DNA of 64,000 nt, taken from Azospirillum brasilense (GTDB taxonomy: Bacteria > Pseudomonadota > Alphaproteobacteria > Azospirillales > Azospirillaceae). Position numbers and translations under genes: made by a program. The notes beneath the pieces are model-generated. The model was given only the letters and a program-made list of their open reading frames with translations. It did not search any database and was not told the DNA's origin. This document shows positions 27,332 through 36,062 of this stretch, one piece after another. The first letter of the stretch is position 1. Each line of letters opens with the position of its first letter. Where the stretch lies: the NCBI RefSeq assembly GCF_005222205.1, contig NZ_CP032346.1, positions 1,727,501 to 1,791,500 of the forward strand, written 5' to 3'.

Positions 27332-27378
27332 AACCCAGGTCGCGCGGGGCTTCCCGTGGGAGGCCCCGGAGGTGCCGA

Positions 27379-28077
27379 TCAGAAGCGGTAGCCGATGCCC
27401 AGGCCGACCAGCCACGGGTCGATCTTGACGTCCGAACGGACGGTGGTGCCCAGGTTGGTCTGCGCCGTGACGTCGGTCTTCAGGAAGATCTTCTTCACGT
27501 CGAGGTTCAGCGACCAGTTGCCGGTCAGGGCGACGTCCACGCCGGCCTGCAGGGCCCAGCCGAAGCGGTTCTCGTAGTCGGTGTCGACGATGCGCAGGCC
27601 GATGCCGTTCGCCTTGTTGGCGGCGTCTTCACGGTAGAACAGGGTGTAGTTGATGCCAGCGCCGACATACGGGCTGACGCGCTCCTTCGGGAAGAAGTGG
27701 TACTGCGCGGTCAGGGTCGGCGGCAGCAGCGACACCTTGCCCACGTCCACGGAGCCGCCGAGACCCGGCAGGATCGAGCCCTTGACGTTGTGGCGGCTGG
27801 TGCCGGCGATCAGCTCGAGAGCGATGTTGTCCGTGACGAAGTAGGAGAAGTCGAGTTCCGGAATGTAGTCGTTGTTGATCCGGGCCTCGCCGATGTTGGT
27901 GGTGCCCTGGTGGATCAGGTCACCCGACTCCTGCGGGATCACGGCCAGGGCGCGCGCGCGCACCAGAATGTCACCGGCGGACTTGCCCTTGAAATCCTGG
28001 GCCAGCGACGGGGAGGAAACGGCGGCAAGAGCCGTGGTCGCCAGCAGGGCGGCGGCGGCGCGCTTCAGGAAAGTCAT
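27379..28077 (-). CDS. ompW: OmpW family outer membrane protein
   Basis: A 232-residue outer membrane protein. A signal peptide (cleaved after SLAQ) precedes alternating amphipathic strands and turns typical of the eight-stranded OmpW barrel: RINNDYIPELDFSYFVTDN, TAQYHFFPKERVSPYVGAGINYTLFY, GWALQAGVDVALTGNWSLNLDVKKIF. The C-terminal GIGYRF ends in the aromatic residue expected for BAM recognition. In other bacteria OmpW responds to oxygen and osmotic stress; no clear FNR box is seen here. Confidence 0.92.
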   Translation of the reverse strand: MTFLKRAAAALLATTALAAVSSPSLAQDFKGKSAGDILVRARALAVIPQESGDLIHQGTTNIGEARINNDYIPELDFSYFVTDNIALELIAGTSRHNVKGSILPGLGGSVDVGKVSLLPPTLTAQYHFFPKERVSPYVGAGINYTLFYREDAANKANGIGLRIVDTDYENRFGWALQAGVDVALTGNWSLNLDVKKIFLKTDVTAQTNLGTTVRSDVKIDPWLVGLGIGYRF

Positions 28078-28237
28078 GGGATTCGCTCCAGGGCAGAATT
28101 AGCTGATGTCGTTTTTTTGGCTTGATGCCTGGAGATGTATTACCAGAGTTTTTGTGGGGTTGCTATGCCGACTCAACCAAAACGTCATAGTGAGGCGGCC
28201 TTGCAACAGCGACGAGTTGTCGCATGGACTGGAACTC

Positions 28238-28711
28238 TTAACGCGCTGGCGCCATGGCGGGTTGTGGGGACTGTGAGGGGACTTGCCCCAGGCAGTTCTG
28301 TACGATCACGTAGCACTGGCCGAGTCGGCTTCCGCCGCTGGACGACCCGCCGTAGACGATGCGTTCCACCGCGCCGTGGCGCAGCGTGAAGGTCGCCTCG
28401 CAATCGACGCTGGTCACGTCGTAGCCGTAGCCGCCCCATCCCCCGTAGGGATAACCCCAGTAGCCGCCGTAGCCGCCCCAAGTCGGGTAGGAATACAGCC
28501 GGTTGCTGCGGTAGGTGAAGAATTCCAGGTCCCCGGCGGTGGCCTGCCGTTCCGGAACTCCGGCGCAGGACAGCAACGTCTGCTTCGGCATGCCGATCAG
28601 CGCATTCTGCGCGACCATCGCCTGATCGGCGGCCGGATTGGCGCAGCCGCCCAGAAGGCCGGCGGCCAGAAGAGCCGCACCGAAACCGATCCTTGTCATC
28701 GCTCCGCGCAT
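28238..28711 (-). CDS. Predicted lipoprotein with Gly/Tyr-rich segment
   Basis: A 157-residue protein with a lipobox (AGLLGGC, Cys23), so probably a membrane-anchored lipoprotein. Around residues 70-95 it has a low-complexity stretch of Tyr, Gly and Trp (YGGYWGYPYGGWGGYGY). This is followed by SVDCEATFTL and a second Cys pair (QCY, NCL). The ATG at 28711 has GGGAGG eight bases upstream. No known family; the early segment IGMPKQTLLSCAGVPER resembles small outer-membrane assembly-type lipoproteins only loosely. Confidence 0.7.
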   Translation of the reverse strand: MRGAMTRIGFGAALLAAGLLGGCANPAADQAMVAQNALIGMPKQTLLSCAGVPERQATAGDLEFFTYRSNRLYSYPTWGGYGGYWGYPYGGWGGYGYDVTSVDCEATFTLRHGAVERIVYGGSSSGGSRLGQCYVIVQNCLGQVPSQSPQPAMAPAR

Positions 28712-28725
28712 TGCCGTGCCTCCCG

Positions 28726-29871
28726 TCAGGGGCGCCGCAGCCGGGCCGGCGCCAGATCCTCCGCACGCACACCGAGCGCCGCGACCTCCGGCGGCAGGCC
28801 GTGTCCGGTCGCCAGGGCCGCCGCGGTGCGGCCCATGGCCGGCGCCGTCTGGATGCCGTAGCCGCCCTGGCCGGCCAGCCAGAAGAAGCCGTCCGCGGAA
28901 TCGTCGTAGCCCACCACCATCACCTTGTCGGCGACGAAGCTGCGCAGGCCCGCCCATTTGTGCGTGATACGTCGAACGGAAAACCGCACCGCCTGTTCCA
29001 TGCGGTCGATGGCGATGGCGATGTCCATCTCCTCCGGTTGCACGTCGCAGGGCTCCACCGGCGTCTCGTCGGCGGGGGAGAGCAGCAGCCGGCCCGATTC
29101 CGGCTTCATGTAGAACTGTTCGTCCACATCGATGGTCATCGGCCAGCCGGCGAGTCCCGCCGCGTCCGCCGGGTCGGGGAACACCGGATCGAAGGTGATG
29201 GCGGTGCGCCGTTTCGGCACCAGCCCGATGGGGCTCACCCCGGCCATTCCCGCCAGACCGTCGGCCCAGGCCCCCGCCGCGTTGACCAGCACCGGGGCGG
29301 CGAAGGCGCCCGCCGGGGTCGTGGCGATCCACAGCCCGTCGCGCCGCTCCAGCGCCGTCACCCCGGCGTCGGTCACCAGCCGGCCGCCGCGTGCCTTCAG
29401 CCCGCGCAGGTAGCCGCCGTGGATGGCGTGGACGTCCATGTCCATGGCCTCCGGTTCCCACACCGCGCCGTCCACGTAATCGGGGTTCAGGAAGGGCGCG
29501 CGGGCCAGCGTCTCGGCACGGTCGAGCCGCTCGACGGTCGGGGTCAGCCGGCGGCCCTCGGTGAAGTCGCGGTCGAGTGCTGCGGTCTGGTCGGCGCGTC
29601 CGATCAGCAGGACGCCGCGCGGCGTCAGCAGGGGATGTTCCGAAAAGCCTTCCGGTGGGTTGATGTAGAAATCCCAGCTCGCCACCGTCAGCGCGCGGAC
29701 GACCGGATGCCCATAGGTCTGGGTGTAGAGCGCCGCCGACCGGCCGGTGGAGTGGTAGCCGGGCTGGCTCTCCCGCTCCAGCACGGCGACGCTGCCGTGC
29801 GCCGCCAGTTCGTAGGCCGCCGAGGCGCCGGCCATGCCGCCGCCGACCACCAGAAAATCCACCCGTTCCAT
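28726..29871 (-). CDS. FAD-dependent oxidoreductase, DAO (glycine/D-amino-acid oxidase) family
   Basis: A 381-residue flavoprotein. The N-terminus carries the dinucleotide-binding signature VDFLVVGGGMAGASAAYELA followed by VAVLERE. PGYHSTGRSAALY is typical of the DAO family, and FFWLAGQGGYGIQTAPAMGR near the C-terminus is the FAD-contacting motif. An ATG at 29871 with GGAG four bases ahead is preferred; the adjacent in-frame ATG at 29874 is possible. The substrate is probably an amino acid or sarcosine-like amine but is not specified. It lies 14 bp before the lipoprotein gene, probably co-transcribed. Confidence 0.88.
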   Translation of the reverse strand: MERVDFLVVGGGMAGASAAYELAAHGSVAVLERESQPGYHSTGRSAALYTQTYGHPVVRALTVASWDFYINPPEGFSEHPLLTPRGVLLIGRADQTAALDRDFTEGRRLTPTVERLDRAETLARAPFLNPDYVDGAVWEPEAMDMDVHAIHGGYLRGLKARGGRLVTDAGVTALERRDGLWIATTPAGAFAAPVLVNAAGAWADGLAGMAGVSPIGLVPKRRTAITFDPVFPDPADAAGLAGWPMTIDVDEQFYMKPESGRLLLSPADETPVEPCDVQPEEMDIAIAIDRMEQAVRFSVRRITHKWAGLRSFVADKVMVVGYDDSADGFFWLAGQGGYGIQTAPAMGRTAAALATGHGLPPEVAALGVRAEDLAPARLRRP

Positions 29872-30175
29872 CATGCTCCAGCCCGTTTTTGCCGTCGTTC
29901 GCTCGGAAGAAGCGCGATCTCTTGGACAACCTATCCGGACGGCTGCCGAACGCAACCGCCTTCTCGCCGTCGGCTCGTTCAACGTGCGTACTGTTCGATT
30001 TTGTGACAAGAATTCGCGTGAAGAAAAATAATAATAATAAACGTTCATCAATGCTGCAGCTTGCCCATAATATAAATACCCTCATCAATGCTCAATGGAC
30101 ATGGGGGTTGCTGTCATGGATAGAGCTTTTGCTTCTGGGGTGTTTGGACAAAAAAACGGGAGGGAATCCGTTTCA
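29872..30175. other. Intergenic boundary of an AT-rich island
   Basis: Base composition switches from GC-rich to AT-rich near 29990. The region contains an (AAT)n run at 30027-30040 and a direct repeat TCATCAATGCT at 30045-30055 and 30082-30092. Two earlier in-frame ATGs for the CdtB-like gene (30095 and 30116) lie here. No integrase, transposase or inverted repeat was found. Confidence 0.6.
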
Positions 30176-31135
30176 ATGAACAACAAGCATGACAGTGGAG
30201 CTAAGATCGAAATAGAGAATTCTGCTGAAATTAAGAGTATGGTGATTTGTGGATACAATACATTTGGATGGGACAGAGATAAGATAGCAGAATTATTTTT
30301 TAGAATATTCGAATATTGCAACGAAAATTATAATGAATACCAAAAATATTATGATAGCCAAATCGTTGAATATGTAAAAAACAAAATTGATATTTTTTGT
30401 GTTCAAGAGGCAGGATGCTTTAATCACATATCACTCCTGAAATCCTATAAAAGATTCCATTGTGATTGGCGGCGTAGAATCGCGAAAAAATACCTTAAGG
30501 AAATAAAATTATACGTAGAAAAAGTTTATGATCAAAGCAGTTCTTATCAGAATAAGACCAAAGAGTATTATGTGTGGGATCAGATGAAGAAGTGGGAAAA
30601 GCAAAGTTATGAAGAGCTGCTCAATGCATGGGGTGGTGTGGTTGATTTGAGGGGCAACTCAAGATGTTCGATCGGAATAATGTGCAAAGAAGAGGATGCT
30701 GTGGATATAGAAGATAGGAAAATACACATAACAGACAGTGTCTTTCATAGGCCAATTCTTGGTTTGACCTATCGTGGTTTGCCAGTTTATTCAGTGCACG
30801 CGCCAGCATCAAACAAGGATGCAAAAAAGGCTGCATACATTGAAAATTTAATAAAAACGATGATCAGAATGCACAATAAAAAATGGATAGTGGTTGGTGA
30901 TTTCAATTACAACCCATTGTTATCTAATGATATTTTGAAGGGAAAACTGGAAAATGGACGATTTCTAGAAGAATATACGAAGATATGTGCGCCGAATGAA
31001 CCTACCCAAAACAGTGGAGGAACCCTTGACTATGCCATTCACGGTAGCGGCGTCAGTTGCAAAATAATTGAGGTTTTGCCATCGACCAAGTCGGATCATC
31101 GGCCGGTTCTTTACGAAGCTGGGTTCGCACCATAA
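30176..31135 (+). CDS. CdtB-like nuclease of the DNase I / EEP superfamily, probably horizontally acquired
   Basis: A 319-residue protein with the full motif set of the endonuclease/exonuclease/phosphatase fold in its CdtB variant. FCVQEAG has metal-binding Glu78; HRPILGL is followed by VYSVHAPAS with catalytic His208. WIVVGDFNYNP has Asp242/Asn244, PTQNSGGTLDYAIHG has Asp285, and KSDHRPVLYE has Asp307/His308. QEAG, HA-A, LDYA and SDHRPV are characteristic of the active subunit of cytolethal distending toxin, a DNA-damaging nuclease. Genes for the CdtA/CdtC or PltA/PltB partners are absent and no signal peptide is apparent from any start. GC is about 35-40% with AAA/ATA-rich codons, unlike all neighbours. 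The start at 30176 follows GGGAGGG; 30116 is the main alternative. Function in this host is unknown. Confidence 0.82.
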   Translation: MNNKHDSGAKIEIENSAEIKSMVICGYNTFGWDRDKIAELFFRIFEYCNENYNEYQKYYDSQIVEYVKNKIDIFCVQEAGCFNHISLLKSYKRFHCDWRRRIAKKYLKEIKLYVEKVYDQSSSYQNKTKEYYVWDQMKKWEKQSYEELLNAWGGVVDLRGNSRCSIGIMCKEEDAVDIEDRKIHITDSVFHRPILGLTYRGLPVYSVHAPASNKDAKKAAYIENLIKTMIRMHNKKWIVVGDFNYNPLLSNDILKGKLENGRFLEEYTKICAPNEPTQNSGGTLDYAIHGSGVSCKIIEVLPSTKSDHRPVLYEAGFAP

Positions 31136-31148
31136 CCGGAGCGGGTAA

Positions 31149-34100
31149 TCACGCCGCGCCGCGCAGTTCCTCGGCCTTCTGCAGGTCCACGCTGACGAGT
31201 TGCGAGACGCCCCGCTCGACCATGGTCACGCCGAACAGCCGGTCCACGCGGGCCATGGTCAGGCGGTGGTGGGTGATGATGAGGAAGCGGGTGTTGCCCT
31301 CTCGCGCGATGTCTTCCACCAGATCGCAGAAGCGGCCGACATTGGCCTCGTCCAGCGGCGCGTCCACCTCGTCCAGCACGCAGATCGGGGCGGGGTTGGA
31401 GCGGAAGACGGCGAACAGCAGCGACAGCGCGGTCAGGGCCTGCTCGCCGCCGGACAGCAGCGACAACACCTGCAGCTTCTTGCCCGGCGGGCTGGCGTAG
31501 ATCTCCAGCCCGGCCTGCAGCGGGTCCTCGGCGTTGACCAGCTCCAGATGCGCCTTGCCGCCGCCGAACAGGCGGATGAACAGTTCCTGGAAATTGCGGT
31601 TCACGGTGTCGAAGGAGGCGACCAGACGCTCCCGCGCCTCGCGGTTCAGGCTGGCGATGCCCTGGCGCAGGCGGGCGATGGCGCTGACCAGATCTTCGCG
31701 CTCGGTCTGCAGCGTGCCGATCTGGGTTTCCAGCTCCGCCGCCTCGATCTCGGCGCGCAGATTGACCGGCCCCATGTTCTCCCGCTCGCGGGTCAGCTTG
31801 TCGAGGCGCGACTCCACGACCGCCACGTCGGGCATCGCCTCGTCGGGGGGGAGATCGGCGGCGGCACGGGTCTGCTCGGGGCGGCAGTTCAGCCGCTCGG
31901 CGATGCGCTCCGTCAGGGTCTGGCCGTTCTGCAGCGCGGCGGAGACGGCGGCCTCGGCGTGGGCGCGGGCCTCGCGGGCGTCGGCCAGCCCGGATTCGGC
32001 CTGCTTCAGAAGCTTCTCGGTTTCGGCCAGCCGGTTCTCCGCTTCGGCCAGGGCGTCGGCGGCGCGCTTGCGGGCGCGTTCGGCCTCGCTGATCCGGCCG
32101 AGCAGGGCCTGACGGTCGGCCTCGATCGCCGCCGGGCGGCTTTGCAACTGTCCGAGATCCGTTTCGGCGGCGGCGGCGCGCTCCTTCAACTCGGCCACGC
32201 GCCCGCCCGCCCCGGCGGAGCGGGTGCCCCAGGAGGCGACGTCCTGCTGGATGGCGGACAAGCGCTGGCGGCGGGACTGCGCCTCGCGGGTCAGGCGGTC
32301 CAGCGCGTTCTGCTTCTCGGCCAGGACGGCGCGGTGCTCGGCGAGCGTGGCGCGGCGGTCGTTGACGGCGTCGCGGCCCTCGCGCGGGTCGGGCAGGGCG
32401 TCCAGCAGCTCCCGCGCCTCCTCCAGGGCGGCCTCGGCCTCCTGCCGGTCGGTCTCCAGCCGCGCGATGCCATCGACCAGCGCCGCCAGCTTCGACGCGG
32501 CGGCGTCGGCCTCGCGGGCCAGCTTGGCGTGGCGGTCGCGGGCGGCGGTCACCCCGGCGAAGGCCTCGCGCACCGCGTCGCGGGCGCGGCGGTCGGCCTG
32601 GGCGGCCTCCTCGACGGCGCGCTTGGCCTCGTCCAGGGCGTCCCGGGCGACCTCCAGCCGCTCGTCGGCGAGGTCCAGCTCGCCGCGCAGCTCGTTCAGG
32701 CGGTTGCGCTGCTTCAGGCGGACGGCGGCGGCGGTCGGCGCGCCGGCCTGCACGGTCAGCCCGTCCCAGCGCCACGCCCCGCCGTCGCGGCTGACCAAGG
32801 TCTGGCCGGGCGCGAGACCAGCGGCCAGGGCGGCACCCGCGTCGTCGTCGGCCACCACGCCGATGTGCGACAGGGCGCGGGCGACGGCCTCCGGTCCCTG
32901 GACGCGGTCGGCCAGCGGCTCGGCCCCGGCGGGCAGGGGAGTGGCGTCGGGGTAGGGCGGCAGGGGACGCCAATGGACCGGGGCGGCCTCGTCCAGCGGC
33001 GCGGTCAGCGCGTCGCCCAGCGCCGCCGCCAGGGCGCCCTCATAGCCGGGGGTAACGGTCACCGCGTCGACCAGCGGCGGAAACAGGTCGCCCGCCCCGG
33101 CGGACAACAGCTCGGCCAGCGCCTTTTCCTCCGCCTTCAGCTTGGCGCGGGCGGATTCGGCGGCCTGCAGGGCCTCGCGGGCGCGGGCCTGGGCGGGTTC
33201 GGCGTCGGTCTTGGCGCGTTCGGCCCGTTCGGCGGCCTCGCGGGCGTCCTCCAGCCGCTGTTCGGCCAGCTCGACGGCCAGCTCGGACTCGGCCACGTCG
33301 GCGCGGGCGGCGATCTCGCGCTCCAGCGCGTCGCGCTGCGCCTGCTGCTCGGCGAGGCGCCGGGCAAGCCCGGAGGCCCGCGTTTCAAAATCAGCGACCT
33401 GCCGCTGGGTGGCGGCGCGGCGCGCCTCGTCGGCGGCGGTCTGCTCCGTCAGGCGGGTCAACTCGCGGTCGAGCGCGTCCACCGCTTCCCGCGCATCGGC
33501 CAGCGCCTCCCGCGCGGCCTCCTCCAGCATCTCCTCGTCGGCCTGGGCTTCCAGCAGGCGGTCGCGCTCGGCCTCCAGCCGGGCCAGCGCGTCGCCGGCG
33601 TCGGCGGCCAGAGCCTCCTCGCGGCCGAGGTCGCCGGCGATCTGCTGCAGGCGGGAGAGCAGGGCGCGCTGCTGCTCGGCGACCCGCTTCTCCTCGGCGT
33701 CGAGCTGCTCCTTGGCGATGACCAGCCGTTGCAGGGCGGCGGCGGCGGCCGCTTCGGCCTGGCGCTTCTCCGGCAGCCCGGCGGCATCGTCGGTGCGGCG
33801 GGTGGTGAGTTGGGTGACCGCCAGCATCAGTTCCCGCACCGCGCCCTCGGCCTTGGCGAAGGCGCCGCGGGCGCGCGCCAGCTCGCCTTCATGGGCGATC
33901 CAGCGCAGGTGCCAGAGCACCGCCTCCGCCTTGCGGATCTGTTCGGAGAGGTTGCGGTAGCGGGCGGCCTGCCGCGCCTGCTTCTTCAGGCTCTGAAGCT
34001 GGGTGTCCATGGCCCCGATCACGTCGTCGAGGCGCATGAGGTTGGCTTCGGCCGCCTTCAGCCGCAGTTCCGCCTCGTGCCGGCGGGAGTGCAGGCCGGT

Positions 34101-34610
34101 GATGCCCGCCGCCTCCTCCAGCAGCATGCGGCGGTCCTGCGGCTTGGCGTTGATGATCTGGCCGACCTTGCCCTGGCTGACCAGCGCCGGGGAGGCGGCG
34201 CCCGAGGCGTTGTCGGCGAAGAGGAGCTGGACGTCGCGGGCGCGCACCAGCTTGCCGTTGATGCGGTAGTCGGAGCCGTTGCCGCGCTCGATCCGCCGCG
34301 TCACCTCCAGCTCGTCGTGCTCGTTGAAGCCGGCGGGGGCGGTGCGGGTGCGGTTGTCGATGAGGAGGGCGACCTCGCCCAGATTGCGCGCCGGACGATT
34401 GGCCGTGCCGCCGAAGATGACGTCGTCCATGTCGTCGCCGCGCATGCGCTTGGCGGAGGTTTCCCCCATCACCCAGCGCAGCGCCTCCACCAGATTCGAC
34501 TTGCCGCAGCCGTTGGGGCCGACGATGCCGGTCATGCCCGGCTCGATCACCAGATCGGTGGCGTCGACGAACGACTTGAAGCCGGACAGGCGGAGGCGCG
34601 TGAAGTGCAC
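31149..34610 (-). CDS. smc: Chromosome segregation protein SMC
   Basis: A 1153-residue structural-maintenance-of-chromosomes ATPase. Walker A is in GIVGPNGCGKSNLVEALRWVMGE (residues 28-50). Two very long coiled coils flank a hinge around residues 500-620. The C-terminal signature LSGGEQALTALSLLFAVF and Walker B ICVLDEVDAPLDEANV complete the ATPase head. Full normal length. It is 25 bp downstream of the DsbA-like gene, in the conserved alphaproteobacterial order mutY / DUF721 / dsbA-like / smc. It is convergent with the AT-rich CdtB-like gene, only 13 bp apart. Confidence 0.97.
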   Translation of the reverse strand: MHFTRLRLSGFKSFVDATDLVIEPGMTGIVGPNGCGKSNLVEALRWVMGETSAKRMRGDDMDDVIFGGTANRPARNLGEVALLIDNRTRTAPAGFNEHDELEVTRRIERGNGSDYRINGKLVRARDVQLLFADNASGAASPALVSQGKVGQIINAKPQDRRMLLEEAAGITGLHSRRHEAELRLKAAEANLMRLDDVIGAMDTQLQSLKKQARQAARYRNLSEQIRKAEAVLWHLRWIAHEGELARARGAFAKAEGAVRELMLAVTQLTTRRTDDAAGLPEKRQAEAAAAAALQRLVIAKEQLDAEEKRVAEQQRALLSRLQQIAGDLGREEALAADAGDALARLEAERDRLLEAQADEEMLEEAAREALADAREAVDALDRELTRLTEQTAADEARRAATQRQVADFETRASGLARRLAEQQAQRDALEREIAARADVAESELAVELAEQRLEDAREAAERAERAKTDAEPAQARAREALQAAESARAKLKAEEKALAELLSAGAGDLFPPLVDAVTVTPGYEGALAAALGDALTAPLDEAAPVHWRPLPPYPDATPLPAGAEPLADRVQGPEAVARALSHIGVVADDDAGAALAAGLAPGQTLVSRDGGAWRWDGLTVQAGAPTAAAVRLKQRNRLNELRGELDLADERLEVARDALDEAKRAVEEAAQADRRARDAVREAFAGVTAARDRHAKLAREADAAASKLAALVDGIARLETDRQEAEAALEEARELLDALPDPREGRDAVNDRRATLAEHRAVLAEKQNALDRLTREAQSRRQRLSAIQQDVASWGTRSAGAGGRVAELKERAAAAETDLGQLQSRPAAIEADRQALLGRISEAERARKRAADALAEAENRLAETEKLLKQAESGLADAREARAHAEAAVSAALQNGQTLTERIAERLNCRPEQTRAAADLPPDEAMPDVAVVESRLDKLTRERENMGPVNLRAEIEAAELETQIGTLQTEREDLVSAIARLRQGIASLNREARERLVASFDTVNRNFQELFIRLFGGGKAHLELVNAEDPLQAGLEIYASPPGKKLQVLSLLSGGEQALTALSLLFAVFRSNPAPICVLDEVDAPLDEANVGRFCDLVEDIAREGNTRFLIITHHRLTMARVDRLFGVTMVERGVSQLVSVDLQKAEELRGAA

Positions 34611-34635
34611 GGGATCGAAGCCTTCTGCCCGGTCC

Positions 34636-35319
34636 TTACTTCACCAGCTTGTCGATGGCGGCGGCGAAGGTCTCGAAGGACTGCGCGCCGCTGATGGTGG
34701 CCGCGCCCTCGTTGAGGACGAAGGTCGGGGTGGCCTCCACCTTGTACTTGTCCTGGCCGACCAGACGGCTCTGCAGGATGCCGTCGGCCAGCGCCTGGTT
34801 GGCCATGCAGGCGTTGATGACCTGCTCGCTCATGCCGGCGAGCTTGCCGTACTGGGCCAGCGCCTTGACCGGGTCGGCGGCGCGGCTCCACTGGCCCTGG
34901 CTCTTGAACAGCACGTCGAGCAGCGGGTAGTAGCGCTCCGCCGGGGCGCAGCGGGCCAGCATGGAGGCGCGCAGCGCCGCCTGATCGAAGGGGAAGTCGC
35001 GGAAGATCAGCTTCGCCTTGCCGGTGTCGATGTAGGCTTCCTTGATCTTCGGCAGCGTCTCGGTGTGGAAGGCGGCGCAGTGCGGGCAGGTCATCGACGA
35101 ATAGTCGAGGATCGTCACCGGCGCGTTGGGGTTGCCGAGCACCCGGTCGGCCAGCAGATCGGCGGTCGAAGCGGCGGGAGCCTGCGCCGTCTGCACCGGT
35201 GCCGTCTGCACGGGCAGAGTCTGCCCGTTCGACGGCCGGGAGCCGGCAACGGCGAGCCCGATGATCAGCGTCATGCCGACCGCGATCAGAGCAACGATGC
35301 CCAAAAGGTTGCGGTTCAC
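34636..35319 (-). CDS. DsbA/thioredoxin-fold periplasmic oxidoreductase
   Basis: A 227-residue protein. An N-terminal membrane or signal segment (NLLGIVALIAVGMTLIIGLAVAG) is followed by a Pro/Gln-rich linker, then a thioredoxin fold with the active site MTCPHCAAFH. The insert domain contains DFPFDQAALRASMLARC, and VEATPTFVLNEG holds the cis-Pro. The start is GTG 35319, preceded by GAGG; upstream extension to 35412 lacks support. The CPHC site is that of DsbA-like disulfide oxidases. It is positioned between DUF721 and smc as in related genomes. Confidence 0.88.
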   Translation of the reverse strand: MNRNLLGIVALIAVGMTLIIGLAVAGSRPSNGQTLPVQTAPVQTAQAPAASTADLLADRVLGNPNAPVTILDYSSMTCPHCAAFHTETLPKIKEAYIDTGKAKLIFRDFPFDQAALRASMLARCAPAERYYPLLDVLFKSQGQWSRAADPVKALAQYGKLAGMSEQVINACMANQALADGILQSRLVGQDKYKVEATPTFVLNEGAATISGAQSFETFAAAIDKLVK

Positions 35320-35426
35320 TTTGGCCTCATCCCTACCAGATGTTGATGGTATAATCGAAACTCCCCTTTTGCGGCAAGAGTATGGCCCAGCCCGAGCCGG
35401 CTCCCGCCCCAAGGGATCCTTGGTGG

Positions 35427-35906
35427 CTAGCGGCGTCGCGGCGCCGGACGCGGGCGGGCGAGCAGCGACCGCCCGAAGCGCTCCAGCGTGGCCCGCAGCT
35501 CCTCGTCCTCCACCGTGGCGGTGGTGGTCATCACCGACAGCTCCTCATCCATGGTCAGGTCGCGCGGGCGCACCACCGGCTTCTGTATGGTCAGCGGGGC
35601 GGCGTGGATCAGCTTGATCTTCGCCACCGCGCGGTAGCCGAAGAAGCTGTTGATCCGCTCCACGATCTGCGGTTCCAGATGCTGTAGCTCCAGCGCGATG
35701 GCGCCCATGGCGCGGATGTGCAGGACGGCGTCCTCCCGCTTGCCGCGCGGGAAGCTCAGCTTGTCGGGGGCGGTGCGCAGGCTCAACTGGTGGCCGACGA
35801 TGGACGGCCAGTCGTTGATGAGCGAGCCGAAGGCCAGCCCGCGCTTGCCCAGCGCCTTTCCGGCCACCTCGGGGACGGTCTGGCCGATTCGCCGCGGTCC
35901 GTTCAT
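35427..35906 (-). CDS. DUF721 (DciA-like) protein
   Basis: A 159-residue protein of the DUF721 family, which includes DciA, the loader or operator of the replicative helicase in bacteria without DnaC. The conserved core is LINDWPSIVGHQLS, DAVLHIRAMGAIALELQHLEPQIVERINSFFGYRAVAKIKLIH. The tail is Arg/Pro-rich. AGGAAG precedes the ATG. It is divergent from mutY and upstream of the dsbA-like gene. Confidence 0.8.
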   Translation of the reverse strand: MNGPRRIGQTVPEVAGKALGKRGLAFGSLINDWPSIVGHQLSLRTAPDKLSFPRGKREDAVLHIRAMGAIALELQHLEPQIVERINSFFGYRAVAKIKLIHAAPLTIQKPVVRPRDLTMDEELSVMTTTATVEDEELRATLERFGRSLLARPRPAPRRR

Positions 35907-35995
35907 GTCAAGGCTTCCTGGTCGGGGCTTCCTGGTGATGGTCCGCGCACCCTAGCGCAAGCGGGCAGGGCTTCGCCAGCGCCCCCGCGGGTGTT

Positions 35996-36033
35996 CCTTT
36001 ATCGGCGGCCCTTTATCGGCGGCCCTTTATCGG
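35996..36033. repeat. 13-bp tandem repeat, about three copies
   Basis: CCTTTATCGGCGG at 35996 and 36009, with a third, partly degenerate copy at 36022. It is located in the divergent promoter region between DUF721 and mutY, 30 bp before the mutY start. Confidence 0.8.
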
Positions 36034-36062
36034 TGTCCGGGTTCGCCCTATGTCTTGCCGCC

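Noticed and set aside
28081..28237. FNR box in the ompW promoter
   Set aside because: A TTGAT half-site is present near 28122 but without a matching ATCAA at the proper spacing.
29872..31148. Transposon or integrase borders around the AT-rich island
   Set aside because: Only an 11-bp direct repeat on one side was found; no inverted termini, tRNA attachment site or recombinase gene.
29875..31200. cdtA, cdtC or pertussis-like toxin partner genes near the CdtB-like gene
   Set aside because: Both strands are accounted for by the FAD oxidoreductase and smc; no lectin-like or ADP-ribosyltransferase gene is present.
31200..34694. 1164-codon plus-strand frame opposite smc
   Set aside because: Shadow of the smc coiled-coil gene; no ribosome-binding site or family features.
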